This document shows, piece after piece, positions 1 through 13,430 of a stretch of 64,000 bases of DNA (position 1 is its first letter; every line of letters begins with the position of its first letter). A program made the translations under genes and the position numbers. This stretch comes from Acanthornis magna (taxonomy: Eukaryota; Chordata; Aves; Passeriformes; Acanthizidae). The notes beneath the pieces were generated by a model. That model saw nothing but the letters and a program-made list of their open reading frames with translations. It searched no databases and was not told the DNA's origin. The stretch spans positions 11,669,501-11,733,500 of the forward strand of contig JAWUZG010000084.1 of the NCBI GenBank assembly GCA_036785705.1, written 5' to 3'.

Positions 1-837
1 AATGGATGACCGAAGATTTTTAATATAAGAGAACGAGCAAGGCTGAATGATGAAGTCACTTACAGTTCACATTTTTTTGGACAAAACAAGCTTCTGTGCT
101 AAAGTTTGCGAAGCCTTTTAGATTCATAAACATTTTCCCCACTGCCCAAAGGTCATCCGCATACTCATAAATAACCAATAATATAACACTTTGGAGACCA
201 GCAAAGCCAAGTCAAACGGAGAGTTTGCCAACATGTCCACAATACTGTTTACTCCATTAGTGCACTAGACCCTGCAACAGAGCACTTGACTCTGTCCCTT
301 CAAAATTAAATGAAAGAAATGAGGGGAAAAAAAAAAGGCAGCAAAGAGAAACTAAAATCCATCTGAATGAGTCAGAACACCATGTGATGGCTGTCCCCTT
401 GCAGACCACTCCGCAGCATGTGCTTCCACCAGCCTGCATATGACATGTCAAACCATTCAGTTTATAAACCCACTTTATTATAAATACTAGCATCCTGTCC
501 CAATGGATTTGAGGTTGATTTTTTTTTAAGTTTTAATTCAAGCCTAAGTCCATCAAAACAGCAACATTACAATATTTCAGAAGCAAGTGGGTTTGATTTC
601 AAGCACACCAAAAGGCAGAGGGAGGAAGATAGTAAAGAGGAACAGCTAAACCTTTTCGCTTTCTCTCCTCAGCACCATTGCGAAATCTTTCTCCAAAACA
701 TAAGAATGAAGTCATGTTTCCATGTTTTAAACAAACCATGGTGTGTTATTGTATTACACTTCTGCAACAGGGAATATAGGTCAAGAACTTTTGGACCTTT
801 CAGATTTTAAGGTATACAAACTCTGGCAGCATCACTA

Positions 838-975
838 TCTGTACTTTTCCCTCCTTCCCCTCACCTGTTTTCTCTTCAGCCCTGCTCTTTTCCCTCCACT
901 CTGTTCCTTTTACCCTTGCCTCTTGCTTTCCCTTTTGCCTTGCCTTCTTTCTTTCCTTTTTCTCTCCCTATCCTA
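838..975 (+). repeat. Polypyrimidine (C/T) tract
   Basis: About 140 bases made almost only of C and T on the plus strand (tttccctcc, cttcccctc, ctttctttccttt and similar), with no fixed unit. Such tracts are length-variable and can form triplex DNA. The tract explains the apparent ORFs rich in Leu, Ser, Phe and Pro across this interval. Confidence 0.85.
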
Positions 976-3237
976 GCACTAGAAAGTTGCTGCAAGATAC
1001 AGCTTCAAATCAAAGGCCCTGAAAAGGTCCCTTATGTTTATCAACACATTTTCCACTCTCGGGTTTTTATCCGGTGGGATAAAAGTATCCAAAAAATGCA
1101 TATGTGTGTGCAGACGAGCATGAATAAATGTCTGCATGCACATGTAGTGTGTGAAAACACATGAAAAGCATGTCTGTGTGCATGTCCCAGTGCGTACATG
1201 GGTTTTTTTCCCCTTTCTGCAGCCTTAAGGAAATTTGCAGGCTGGATGCCGCAGGCTGGCTCTGTGCATTATGAAGCATGTCAGGATGAATAATGGGGGC
1301 AAGCAGCCCTGCCAGCGGGTCAGGGAACAGCAAGTGCGTAAAAAGGCAGGATTGGCCAAGAAGTGCACGCAATATCGACCGGGGTTCGAAACACACGGCC
1401 AGACAGACACCAAGATCAAGTTGTAGACTCCAAGGCCAGGAGAACCACATTGCCCATTTCTGCTAACCCCTCACAAGGGCGTGAATTACAGATTGCCACC
1501 CAGGAATACCAGTAACTTTTTCCCAGCAATTCAAAGTACAAAAGCACTTAAGCAGATGTTTAAAATCAAACTGTACTTTGGACCTTGTAACAGACTGCAC
1601 TTGGTCTCATTGAGCTGGACGATCACGGACAAGTCTTCTGCTCGTAAAACACCCCAGATTTTAACTGTTTTCTTGATAATCATTTAGATGAAGATCCAAG
1701 TACAATGCTGACACCCAGTACAGAGCTTTCAACTGGAAAGGAATTACTGTTTTCTAGTAAAGAGGTGACAGGCCCTTCCTGAGACTTTCAAGGGTATTTT
1801 TCCTGGAAATCATTTTCATACATACCTTTACTCCAGTTAACGAAAGATGAACACGCTTCACTCAGTATTTCAAACCATTTGAACAGCATATGTTTGAGAG
1901 TTAAGCATAAACCTCCTTAGGCCCAAAGTTTGCACATGAAAGGCTGGAAAAAGCAGTAGAGAAAAACACCAAGGAAAGGTTAGTACAAGAAATAGAGCAG
2001 AGTGAAAAATCCAGATGAAAAGATACATTCAGTCTATACAATACTATACTCACAAAGAATGTTATATGCCAGGAGCTAGAAGTCCCATATGTGCCAAAAT
2101 CCAGGTTATTCATGTTGCAGTAACTGGTTCCCCTGAACACAGTGGTTGTGACACAGACAGTTTTTTCCACAGGACATCCCCAGTCATTCTTCCCTGGTTC
2201 CCATCCAAGTCCAAATTTTTCTGCCTGTCTCCCACAGCCTGTCTTTGCTCATTCTGTGCAGTTGCCTCCACAACTTAGTTTCTTGTTCTCTAGAACCTGG
2301 TCTTTCTTGAATTTTGAACCACCTTGCAGATCCCTGTCCCATCAACAGCTTCATTTGCCTTTGCTTCTCACATGTGCACTCCACATCTCTCATCTCACTT
2401 TCCATCCATACAGTTCCTTTCCTGGTATCAGTCTCCTCTTCCCTTATGGCTTTCAGTAGCATTTCAAGTTCCAGGCCTCCTGCTAGTGCTCACTTCCCCC
2501 TTTGTCTTCCCATGCCCCACTTGTTGTGTCCAGCTGCTCCCTTTGCTGCCTTCTCCACCACATTCAGCTCCCACCATTCCTTCTGCATTTGAAGTTTGAC
2601 TGCACACCTCCTCCCTGTCTCCTGGGCACCACCAGAACTGAAGCCACCAAGACCGCAGGAAGGACAGACAGCTTTTTCACCACCTCCCTAGAATCATGGT
2701 GCCACGAGAGTCATTAGGAAGGTTCAGGGATGAAATACACTCTCTTGCTTCTGGGATAAGCCCCACAGCAATGTACTATTCAAGTGGACTCATCAAAGCA
2801 TTTACCAGACTCTCACCACCATGAGCAGATGAGATATATTTTTGTTTTTCTTTTCTCCAAAACATATAACACAGCTGAAAACAATCAGCTTTTCATAGGA
2901 AAAACAGCAGGCTCTTCCCCAATCTCACAGGGTTGAACTAATCTGTCTAAAAATGAGGAGTCTGTTTTAAACAATTTTTCTAAACTACCTCTGTCATTAA
3001 CCCCCAGGATGCAATTCATTTCACTACTATTAGGTACCGATTTTCAGATGGGCTGATTGAACATCCTCATCTTTCTCCACAGAGGAGGGAGAAAGCTTAG
3101 TTCAGACAAATTACCTGGGATGAATGCCTAATAAATGGCCAGCACTAAAAAAGAGGTGAGTTTCTACCTCCTGGTGATTCCTCAGTGACATCTCAGACTC
3201 ATTCAGAAAGAAGAAATCAGCTGCCTTGGTGAAGTAA

Positions 3238-3312
3238 CAAAAAAAACCAACCAACCAACCAAACAAACAAAAAAAACAAAACAAAAAAAAACCCAAAAAA
3301 CAAAAAAAAACA
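3238..3312 (+). repeat. A-rich low-complexity repeat with AACC/AAAC units
   Basis: An irregular mix of caaccaaccaacc units and A-runs broken by single C residues. It is simple-sequence DNA, and it produces the spurious Phe-rich reading frames on the minus strand. Confidence 0.9.
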
Positions 3313-6300
3313 ACCCCACTTGTATTTTGTCTTTTTTCAAACATAGAAGGAAAAATAATGGAATTTTCTCCTCATCTTGTTCCTGGAAATGAGTGAACCA
3401 TTTCAAATTACACCATTCTCAAGAAAAATCTAGCCTGAGCAACACGTGTGGCACCATAAACGACAGTGAGAACAGTTTGAGATTGCTAAAATCATAAGCC
3501 ACTGAATACAGGGTCTCATGATAAGTGTTGAACAACTTCCCAAGAGATACTAGTCCCATTTACACCTCAAGCGGGATGTAAGGAGGCAACTCTCCCTTGC
3601 TTTGATTTGCAATTTTTCTTCAATGGTATCTCCATTTCTCTTCAGAGAGAAGATGGTGTGAAGATGGTTGCATATTCCTTTAAACAATTGTCCCTTTTGA
3701 GAGAGGGGGTGAGGAAGAGAAAGGGGAGGCAGATTTGCTAAAAAACTTGGAATTCAGTTACAGGAAAAAATGTGCCTGAAAAGCGACTTTCCAAAGCCAA
3801 GAGCTTCACAGGATTCAACAATTCTTCCAGGGCTATAGGATATACAGATATGTATCACTCACAGTAACATTCTGCAGGCTCCAGACTCCACCAAATTATC
3901 AGGCAGGCTTTCCAACAATTAATGAGGGGGCTGTCAAATATTTAAAACAGAGCACAGTGACTCCTTCCAACACAGCCTGCAGAGGTGCACAGCACATCTG
4001 CATATTTCAGCACAGGGAAAAGAGTGAATTTTGTTTCTTATATGAAACTAAAAGATAGTAAGACCAAGGAAACAACATTCCTCCTTACTCCCTTCTGAGC
4101 TAGGTCAGTACAGCAAGTAACAAAATGCAGCACTGAAGGCCCATCCCTGCCTTCAGCTTCATCAGGAGACGCGTTCTGGCCTTAACCTCAGGTTTTTCAT
4201 TGGCAATGGCTTTGCCAGATACTTGGCATTACTCTGCAGCGCTTTGGCCCATTGGCAACACAAGTACTAGCCAGGAGAACCCACGGGAAACCTACTCCTA
4301 GAATCAATTCAAAAGAGACAAAGAACAAGAAAAAGCCCACTTGCTGCCTTTCTGTGCATGGAGATGGCACCAGGGATACCCCAGAAAAACACCCATCCAT
4401 TGTGGTGAGTCCTATCCATGTCTTCACTGGGTATCCATCCTTTGTTACCTGTAGCAAATGGAGAGCTCACAACACACTGGGCACTTCTGGATGCTACCAG
4501 ACAACATCAGACAGCTTTACACATGCCTTGCCAAGGCAGGACAGCCCTGACCTTCAACAGCAGCTGCCTATGAGCTGCTCTGGCAGCCAAGACTCAGGTC
4601 CCAGCCTTCTTAGCCCTTCTTAGCCCCACAATTGGTCTCCTTCAGTAGGAAGACCTCCTCTGTAAGAAGGGACACCCAACAACATTACAGGGGAAGGTGG
4701 AGAGCCCGGGAAATCCTTAGATGCTCGCTCACAGCAGGTTTGAAACACTTTTGCTTTACAATAACAGAGCAAGACAACACATGTGTGGGTAAAGGTCCAG
4801 ACAGCTGTGTTGGGTGAAAGCAGTGGATGCCAGGGAGAGGGGAACATCCACCAATGTGACAATCTTGCAACTAATGAAAAAGCCTTGGATATAGCCCTTG
4901 CCAAGAAATCCCATTTGGAAGAATAAACCTGTTCTGTTAGCAGCCTTCCCCTAGCAACCTTGGCTCTACACTCTGTGGCTGGTCCAAAGCATTTGTCTTG
5001 GAAGACATGGCCTTTGACAATCAAATTACCAGACACTTCAGGTTTTATTACAAGCCCTCCTGTCTTGGAAAGAGCTAACGAAGATCCCACTGTGCTCCTG
5101 GGCCTGTGAGCTCCAACACCTCATGCTTGTGGCTTGGTGGAATGTAGGTCTGCTTATAGCAGCTATGCTCTGCAGCCTTTCCACCCCCACCCCATAATCC
5201 CACAGACTCCAGAGGAACCCTCTTTCTGACTTAACAGCAGACACTTTTTCTCTCCTCTCTCTCCCCCCCTCTCTTTTCCCCTGCATAGTTTACTCAATAA
5301 TATTCAGAAAAGGGGTTTTACCTCCCAGAAAACAGACAGGGCGTTTCCCAAGGGCTGCTAGCTGCAAGCATGGGGAACTTCCATTCCTGTCTCGACAAGG
5401 GGTGACAAGGCATGGGTGTGTGGGGGTGGAAATCACCAGAATGCCACAGCTATTCTTCAGACAGTGGAGCAAGCTTTCACAGGCTCTGTCTGGGAGGCAG
5501 ATGTGGGCACACATGGTGGGATCTGGGACCTGACCAACACCTCACAGAACCATCCAGATCATAGCTTTCAAGGTACCCTCCAGGGCAGCACTATCCATCC
5601 CCTTTCCCAGCTCTGCTGGACAATTTTCTCCCTGGCTTTGGGAGAGATGCAAAAATTCTAGATCAGCACTTACCTTGCTAAAAAGGCACTGGTCGCCCAC
5701 CTACAGTTAAGCCTAGATCTCCCTTCACCACGCTCTTAGAGTTGCCTGGAAGAAAGAGAGTCACATGCTATGTCTATGTCCACTTTTCTACATACTCAAG
5801 CCTTCTGCTCTGAGATCTGCTCTCGTTTTTATGTCCTTCTACACTTCCCTGAAAGGAATTGTCATTATGCAAGACCAGGGGGCTGTGGGAAAAGCCAACA
5901 AACTCATTTTAAAAGGCAAGAGCAACATCTTTAAGGTGTTGGGTTTTTTGTAATCACTCCAAATTCCCCTCTGTACGAACTTTGGGTCAGAGCCTCCCTA
6001 CTTCACATTGCTGAAGTCAGAGGACTCTCTTCATCCTCCAGACACTATGCAGCTTGCTCCCCACACCAGTGTTGGGGAAACTTGCCCAGTGGAGTGGATA
6101 AAAACTCAGCAAGGGCAGAACTGCCACAAAGCAGCGGAACTCACAGAGTTTTGCAGCCAAGCTCCACCATGCCTGTCACAAGGGCAGGTCACTGTCCTGA
6201 AGGTCACCTCTTGATTCTGTTCTATTCAGAGCATGCAATGAGCTGGAGGCAGGAGAAGGTCTCTACCCATTCCTGCAGGGGCTTAATCCCAATCCCTGCA

Positions 6301-6417
6301 CTACCCTACCAGAGGAGCAGAGGCTGCAAACGAGAGGCCGTCGGGAGAGGACTCCCCAGCCACACAGTGTGGGCATCTGTACCGCAGGGAGGCTGTTCCT
6401 CCACAACAACAACCACC

Positions 6418-6441
6418 AAAAAAAAAAAAAAAAAAAAAAAA
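6418..6441 (+). repeat. A24 homopolymer
   Basis: Twenty-four consecutive A follow a short ACAACAACC stretch. A further T14 run lies at 6819-6832. The length is likely polymorphic and prone to sequencing error. Confidence 0.95.
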
Positions 6442-9060
6442 GTCATTTTTCTTCTTCTCCCCCCGTTCCTCCCTCCTTCCAGAAAGTCTTGGTTTCATCC
6501 CACTGTGGAACAAAAACAAATGCTCTAAACCACAACATTTTTCACAAACCGGAATTTCTTGCAGTCTGGCCAGCCTTGGTGGATCAATACCAAGCATTTC
6601 TTTCCTCCTCTGCTCTGGCCTTTCCCTTCCAGCCTCCTCCCCCCCGCCGCACTCACCGAAGGGAATAAGGGAGCTGGAGGTGTCGAACAGAGGAGTCGGG
6701 AACACTCCAGCTTGGTTTTAAAAGGAACAGAAAAAACACTGGCGTCAGCCAGAGCACCAGGGCAGGCACTGAGACCTTGTTTTGGATTTTGCAGAGACTG
6801 TCCCTGGGGAGAGCTGTCTTTTTTTTTTTTTTAATGCATGGTTTTGTTTGTAAGTTAAAAGTCTCGGGATTTGCAGTCTTTGAAGCATGGTCAGCCTGCC
6901 AGATGGAATTAGTCAGTGCCTTTCTGTCGGAAATCCCAGGCAGATGAAGCGGGATGGAAGGACAGCATTTTTCTCATATACCAGGAAACCCCCTGCGCTG
7001 ACACCCACAAATTCAGCCAGAGAGCTCCACAGGACCTGAAAAGCAGGCAGGACCAAAGGCAGGAAGGCAAGCAGAGGCCCAAACCTTTCACAAGCAAAGA
7101 TCAGTGTGGTACCACTGAAGGCAGTGGCCCCCAAGCAGATTTACACTGCTCAAGATCCAGCCCAGATGTTTTTGCTGGTTCTTGCCTGAAGCTATAAGAT
7201 GTCAGCGGAGTTTCCTCTGCTTAAAAGTGGTACTGAATTTGACTGCTCCTGCCTCTGACTCACACCATCTTTCCATTTCTTCCCACCATGGCCTGTTTCA
7301 CATCTTCCTATTTGCGGACTCCTCATAGTGGGCACTCTCACTCCCAGGTGAGCAGTCTCCTTCTCCCATATTCCTGAGCGAGCTTCTGCCTTCCTTCACA
7401 CATACCCTCAATCTCACATCTAAGCCCAAGAACCCAAGGGTCATCTCTGGCATTTTACCAATCTATTTTCTCCTCTCCTATTTGTCTCTTTCCTGAGCCC
7501 ACCATCTGAGCGGGTCTCAACTATTCAACCACTCAGCTTCTTTCCTGAGCTCCCCATGTCTCTGCTAAAAGCTTGGGTTCATTCCTCAGGCAGTCCCCTG
7601 ACAAAATTACACTCGGAGAACATCCACGTATTTCCACATCATCCAAAACACCACCCAAGAGGAGAGTTAGTACCGCTTGTTCCAAACATGAAACGTATGG
7701 ATGACAGTCCATCATAAAAACATCAAGGGATGTGGGAAGAGTTCATGAGTGCTAGACTGGAACTGACAGTCTCCTTTCAAGAGACTAGAGCTAATCACTC
7801 ACCAGCTGAGACCTCATCTTCATTTCTCACAAGGGTTGGAAGAGGCAGAGAGGCTTGCTGTGATGTTGGAGCACAGTGGTGCTATCAAAGCAACCATGCA
7901 GACAAATGCATAGAGACACCACATTTCACCTTTGAACTCTCCAAATGTCTCAGCGGCATGATGGTTACAGCATCAGGGTGGTCCAAGAAACACATCACTT
8001 CAGTGACCACAGTGCTCAAATGCTTGAGGAATGGATGAATCTCTGTGACTGAGGGACAGATTTCAGGGATGGATCTCTGAGCAAGGTCTTTTTTAACAAC
8101 ACGAGAGGCAGTATCTCAAGAGCAACAAGCATGAGGCAACAAGCATATGCAGTTTATTACTGGTTTTATAACAAATAACCGAACAACCAAAATCAAGGCC
8201 AGTTTTTGAAACCTTTTTCAAAAGCCTTGCAACCTCACCACCATCACACTAGAAGCAGCCAGCCTGTGGGATAAGTGCTGGCTATCTGCAGGGATGAACA
8301 TCTTCCTTTCACCTCCTACCACTCTCTGTGCCAGGTCCTCTGAAAGCCCCAGTACATCCACAGAATAACACTGCCCTGTGGAGATTAAATGTAGCTCCAG
8401 CCACCTGAACCTGGTGGTTTCAACCGATCCACATCACAAAGTCACCTGCCCCACATGAAGGTGAAAAACAATGCCAAAGAGCTAGAACCAACTCACAGCC
8501 ATTGCCAGCACTCTTTGTGGTACTGGTGAACACCATGAAAAACCGAGACCAGCCAAAAGAAATAAAACTTATTTCCACCACTCAGAATACATGGCAACTC
8601 AACAGCTTCATCCATCTTGTTCCATCAGGTCTATCCATGAGCCTAAGCTGCCGCTTCTTCAATTCCTTGCTCCACATGGTGCCTTCTCTGGGCCCCTGCT
8701 GTACCACTGCTGGAGCCTGACTAGTTCTGCATCTTTTAATTCTGACTCAGAGCACAGACAACTGTCATAGGAAACCTCAAACTTCAAAAACACCAAAGCA
8801 GTTCTCCAAAGAAGGCAACAGCGTGCAGCTGTCACCTGGGCTATTTATTACTACAGGAGTAAGTTCTGAGGCTTGCTCAACTGAGCAAGAAATGCATGCT
8901 TGGGGTGGGTAGAGCAGAAGCTAGACTCCTACCTTTGCATTACATTCTGGCTGCTTAGAAAGACATGCCACTGCAGGGCACAGCATTTAGATTTCACCCA
9001 CCTCACACCTTCCCTCCACCTTGCAGCCTCCCAAACAGCCAGGCCCCACCCATACAGGGA

Positions 9061-9713
9061 GTCACAGAAGCATAGAATGAGTAAGGTTGAAGGGACCACA
9101 GTGGGTCATCTGGTCCAATCTCCCTTCTCAAGCATAGTCATCCTAGAGCACATTGCACAGGGTTGTGTCCAGTGAGGGAGACTCCACAACCTCTCTGGAC
9201 AATCTGTTCCAGTGCTCAGTCACTGGCACAGTAAAGAAGTTCTTCCTCATGTTCAAGTGGAACTTCCTGTGCATCAGTTTTTGCCCATTGCCTCTTGTCC
9301 TGTTGCTTGGCACCACTGAGAAGAATCTGGCTCCATCTTCTTGACACCCTCCCTTCAGATACTGACAGACATTGATGAGATACTCTCTCAGTCTTCTCGA
9401 GGCTGAACATGCCCAGCTCCTTCAGCCTTTCCTCGTAAGAGAGATGCTCCAGACCCTTAATCATCTTCATTGCCCTCCACTGGACCCACTCCAGGAGCTC
9501 CATGTCTCTTTTGCACTGAGGATCCCAGAGCTCAGCACAGTATCCCACGTGAGGCCTCACCAGGGCTGAGCAGAGGGACAGAATCACCTCCCTCAACCTG
9601 CTGGCCATGCTCCTCCTAATGCACCCCAGGATACCATTGGCCTTCTTGGCCACAAGGACACACTGCTGGCTCATGGACAGCTTGTTGTCCACCAGGACTC
9701 CCAGGTCCATGTG
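9061..9713 (-). mobile_element. CR1 LINE, 5'-truncated 3' end with reverse-transcriptase remnant
   Basis: CR1 is the dominant non-LTR retrotransposon of birds. This minus-strand copy runs from the C-terminal part of the reverse transcriptase to the 3' tail near 9061 (catagaatgagtaaggttga on the plus strand). Part of the RT frame is still open (within 9216-9791), encoding [16 protein letters not shown], then [32 protein letters not shown] and [18 protein letters not shown], all hallmark CR1 phrases. After SLEK the reading shifts frame and similarity continues only at the DNA level. The 5' end is truncated at about 9713 (at DLGVL), as is usual for CR1, so the copy cannot move by itself. Confidence 0.95.
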
Positions 9714-11653
9714 CCTGCAGTGGGGAAAGCCACACCTGGGCAGGGCTGCCCTTACCAGCCTGCAGAGGGGCCCACATGGGCTTTGTTTCATTGCTGTGAA
9801 CAGAAAGGGACCACAGAGACCATGAGTGATTTAATTTACTGGAGGTCTGGCCCCATTATGTCCTACTTTGTGCATATTTAAGGGATGCTATGAAGCTGCC
9901 AACATGGCCCACGGCTGGGCAGAACATGAGTAACCCTAGTTGAGAGGAAGAGGTAACAAAAGAACCTAAGAGAGGTCTGAAACCAGGAAAACAGGCTTGT
10001 TTATGAAGCCAAAAAGAGAGCAGCATATTCCAGGACCAAGGGAATTTTTCTCGCAACATTACTTTGCCTTGGCTACCTGGCCACTCTCACATAAACAATG
10101 GAGACACACCAAGAAAGCAAGGAGACATCACAGAGGTTATAAAAATATCACTTGTGTAATTAGACTGAATCAAAACTCATGACTTTCTGGTTGGAAGGAA
10201 TGCATGTGTTTCCCCTCTCATTTCTTTTTCTCCTCTTCAGTTTTTTTTCCTCATAAAAATCTAGATAAACAAAAGCCCTAGGATATTGGATGGTTCCTTG
10301 CATATTGTTTTAAAAGCAGAAACAACAACAACAGCAACCACCGTGGTGAGGAGGAAAGTCTGCAATTGACGCTGCACAGCCCCTGTTTTTCTCTGTTTGC
10401 AGGAGCTCTTCTCACCCTTGCTCTGTCCCACAAAATGTCCATCCACGTGTCCTGTCCCAGGACAGGATGAGGCACCTTCCTATTGCTCCATGCCTTCCCA
10501 CTCTTCCCGCAGCCACAGCGACACTCTGTCCATGGGTCACATATATAACTAACTGCGGCAAATTGGATTTACATTCCTCCCTCTCTCCTCAGCTTCACAG
10601 GCAATTCACTTCCTGCCTCGCTACAGACAGATAACTGCAGACAGGAGAGGGGAAAAGACACCCCTCCAGACACCTTGCCTACCATGACTGGTTCATGAAC
10701 TCTGCAAGGCAGGGACTTCCCACTGCCATGCACAAGGAGCCCACAGGCCTGTGAGATGCCTCCTAGAAGATCACCCCCACACATTCTCATTCACAATAGC
10801 CACCGACATTCACCCACTTTCTAAAATGCTTTGGATAAAAAGCATGAGTGTTGCCAGCTTTCAGCTTCAAAAATGTTGTGTGTGGCCCTAGAGCAGAATG
10901 ATATAGGCTTCAAAATAATAAGACTTAACCAACCCAAAAGTATTTGGAGTATTTTTCATCTGTTTTCTTATTTGGACCCTCAAGGCTTCATATTTTCAAG
11001 TGAAGTTGTTTTCTTCCAGGATCAAGAGAGCTGGAAATGCTAGTCTGAAAAAATAAAAACAAATAGAAAGCTGAGAATCTCATTCAGCCTCTTGATTCCA
11101 ACAGCTCAAATGAAGACCACAAGTCTCAAATAAAATCCACAAACATCATAAGCTTCACGATGATATTCAACAAGAGATGCCAATGTTTAGAAGCATGAAA
11201 TGATAATTCCCACCTCACTGGATCTGATTTTATTTTCTTTTTCTCACCTCAAATTCAAAGACTGTTTTTCTGTTCCTATAGGGACTCTAATTCTAGACAA
11301 ACAAATCAATTTCTTACCATACATCAGAGGGTGTAATCCTATCTGTCTGCTAATTGCTTTTGAAATTCCTTAGTCCTTGATGCTTCATGAAAACAAGCAA
11401 TTCAACAGAAGAAAAAAAAAAACCCCAAGTAATAGTCTTAATGAGAAAAACTGCATCAAGAGTTCTGCAATTATCCTTTCTGTTAGTTTACTCCTGCTCA
11501 GTCAGCTCTTGTGTGCCCCTAGGTTGCTCTCTCCTGAGCCAACAGAAGATGGATATAGGGACAAAGTACTGGAGGACAAAATCCTAGGAAAAAAAGAGAC
11601 CCTGAGCGGTAGAAACTCCAAGCTCTTCTGCCCTCCCTACCCAAAGGTAGGCT

Positions 11654-11694
11654 CCCAAAGGGGCTCAGAAGGTACCCAAAGGGGCTCAGAAGAA
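11654..11694 (+). repeat. Two-copy tandem duplication, 21-bp unit
   Basis: The unit starting CCCAAAGGGGCTCAGAAG occurs at 11654 and again at 11675 without mismatch over its first 18 bases. It is a minisatellite seed with no evidence of function. Confidence 0.9.
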
Positions 11695-12782
11695 GACAGT
11701 GGTTTTAGCAGGAAGCTTCAGGGTTCCCAGCTCTGCCCAAAAGATTTTTTTCCTTTCTGTTTTTTTGCCCAACTATCATAGATAAGGAGAAAAAACCCAC
11801 AAAACACAAAACAATTACATTTAGAACAATGAACTTCCTGGCTTTTCTGTCATCTGAGTCGCAAAAGTTCTCTCTTAGAAAAGGGCTTAGAAAAACAGTG
11901 ATCCCTGCCTTCTTTATACATTTGCTGTATAAACACACCCCAAAACCAAGCTGTGTTCCTTTAGGGCACACTTGGCAGCATACAGATAGAGGACCTCCAT
12001 TGAGAGGGACACAGAGACACACACTTCAGCTGGTTGACTGTATGTAGTTATATCATCACTGCCTTCTAGAGGTGAAACCAAGAAAAGATAGCAGTGTGAC
12101 ACACTGTCTCCAACTATTCAAATTCAAGCAGCTTCAACTGCTCACAAAAGGGGTTGATCCAAAGAAAACATGAAATAGAAGTCAATGGATGTGAGTGGAA
12201 AATATTATAGCAGTCGAACAGGCTGCTCCAATAACACTACCTCTACCCACAGGTATGTTTGAAGGGGACGGGGAGAGAAGGGGAAAAGAGAGAAGGTTCT
12301 GTGCTGAAGATCTGAGAAGTTTGGGCTTGTTTGGGGATGAGGTTTTTTCCTGCAGAAATCCCTACCACTACTAGGGAGCTGCGCAAGTACCAGAATGCCA
12401 GAGGCTAATGGGAAATGGAAATATCCATAATGAATGGCTACAAGCAGCCACAGGACTTTCCCATAAACCACTGCAAGCTCAATATAGGGTCATTAACATA
12501 TAACAAGGTCACGGCGCAACCATTTCTGAACGCTCATGGCAGAGCTGCGATGGGTAAATTCCTGCAACATCACGCTCCGCTACTGGTTATCTATGCCCAC
12601 CAATCCCCAGCCTCCTGACAAAGGGCATGCCATTGGGTAAAACAGTCATGTGCAAAAACTTGTTTCACAAAAAAATTAGAGCAAATTTTAGGCCTAAAAA
12701 CTTAGTTTACAGGCTCTCTCACTCCAGGGAGCAACAAAATCAGTTTTGCAATCAGTAGAAGCCATCCTCTGTCTAATACCTT

Positions 12783-12808
12783 CACACACACACACACACA
12801 CACACACA
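12783..12808 (+). repeat. (CA)13 microsatellite
   Basis: Thirteen perfect CA dinucleotides, a typical vertebrate microsatellite that is probably length-polymorphic. A minus-strand ORF reading through it as alternating Cys-Val is an artefact. Confidence 0.97.
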
Positions 12809-13214
12809 GACATCCACACCAAGCCAGACAGCCCCCAGCATGTGCCATGTGTTTGCTTGAAGACATCCAGAGAACAACTCTGCAACAACCTCTGGGATCC
12901 AACAGCCAGCAGAGATGGCTGAGATGCTTCACAAGAAGAAAAGCTCTGCTTGTGCAGCAAGGAAGCACAGCTGCTGTGGCAATGGCATTTTAACAGATCA
13001 GCTCCAAGTCTGGAAAGCAACATTCCATCTTGACTCATCCCCACCTGGAGGGTTAGCAGCTCACAAGAGGTCTGGTAGCATGAGACTGCAATAGCCATGC
13101 AGCACATCTGCTCTGTTATCTCAACACATGGACAGCTCCCACTAGTATGATCCACCCCTTATTTTTATATCCACCAAAATACATCGAATTCCTTCCTCCC
13201 CCCTTAGAAATCCA

Positions 13215-13430
13215 GCGCTGGCCTAGCTCACCACCTTCTTGTTGGACAGCTCAGTCACTCCAAATTCATCCCGCCAATGCTGGTGAGAGATGAAACCAGA
13301 TCCTAGGGCTCCACAGCCAAAAGCTGGTCCCCCTCCAGGTCCCTGAGAAATCCTTTGTGGTCGCAGGGACGTCACTGCTGAGGTGGGATCTACCTCAGAC
13401 TGAGGAGGCTGCCTCTGGTTGTTATTAGCT
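13215..13430 (-). other. Open, protein-like stretch without a start codon (candidate exon, weak)
   Basis: On the minus strand a frame stays open for 68 codons from just below a TGA to a TAG near 13227. It passes an acceptor-like CCTTAG near 13435 and ends with GPGGGPAFGCGALGSGF, HQHWRDEFGVTELS and NKKVVS before the stop. It has no ATG and I recognise no family. Chance ORFs of this length are common in the window, so this is recorded only because the peptide looks less random than its neighbours. Confidence 0.12.

Larger units (their letters stand above)
1..9060. other. Gene-free sequence
   Basis: No coding exon, RNA gene or transposon was recognised. The interval has the polypyrimidine tract (838-975), A-rich repeats (3238-3312, 6418-6441) and otherwise unique sequence. 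The block at 1205-1460 is slightly richer in CpG than its surroundings. Open frames here, including a 156-codon one at 4620-5090 on the minus strand, show no protein-family features and are treated as chance. Confidence 0.7.

Noticed and set aside
1376..1396. tRNA T-arm-like GGTTCGAA sequence
   Set aside because: No matching acceptor, D-arm or anticodon stem around it. It is likely chance or an ancient SINE remnant.
4620..5090. 156-codon minus-strand open frame
   Set aside because: No family resemblance, no splice or promoter context, and other frames at the same place are also open.
6082..6705. Open frames of 134-148 codons on both strands
   Set aside because: They run through the A24 tract (poly-Lys or poly-Phe) and have no protein-like features.
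12694..13155. 153-codon minus-strand open frame
   Set aside because: It reads through the (CA)13 microsatellite as Cys-Val repeats, a common artefact.
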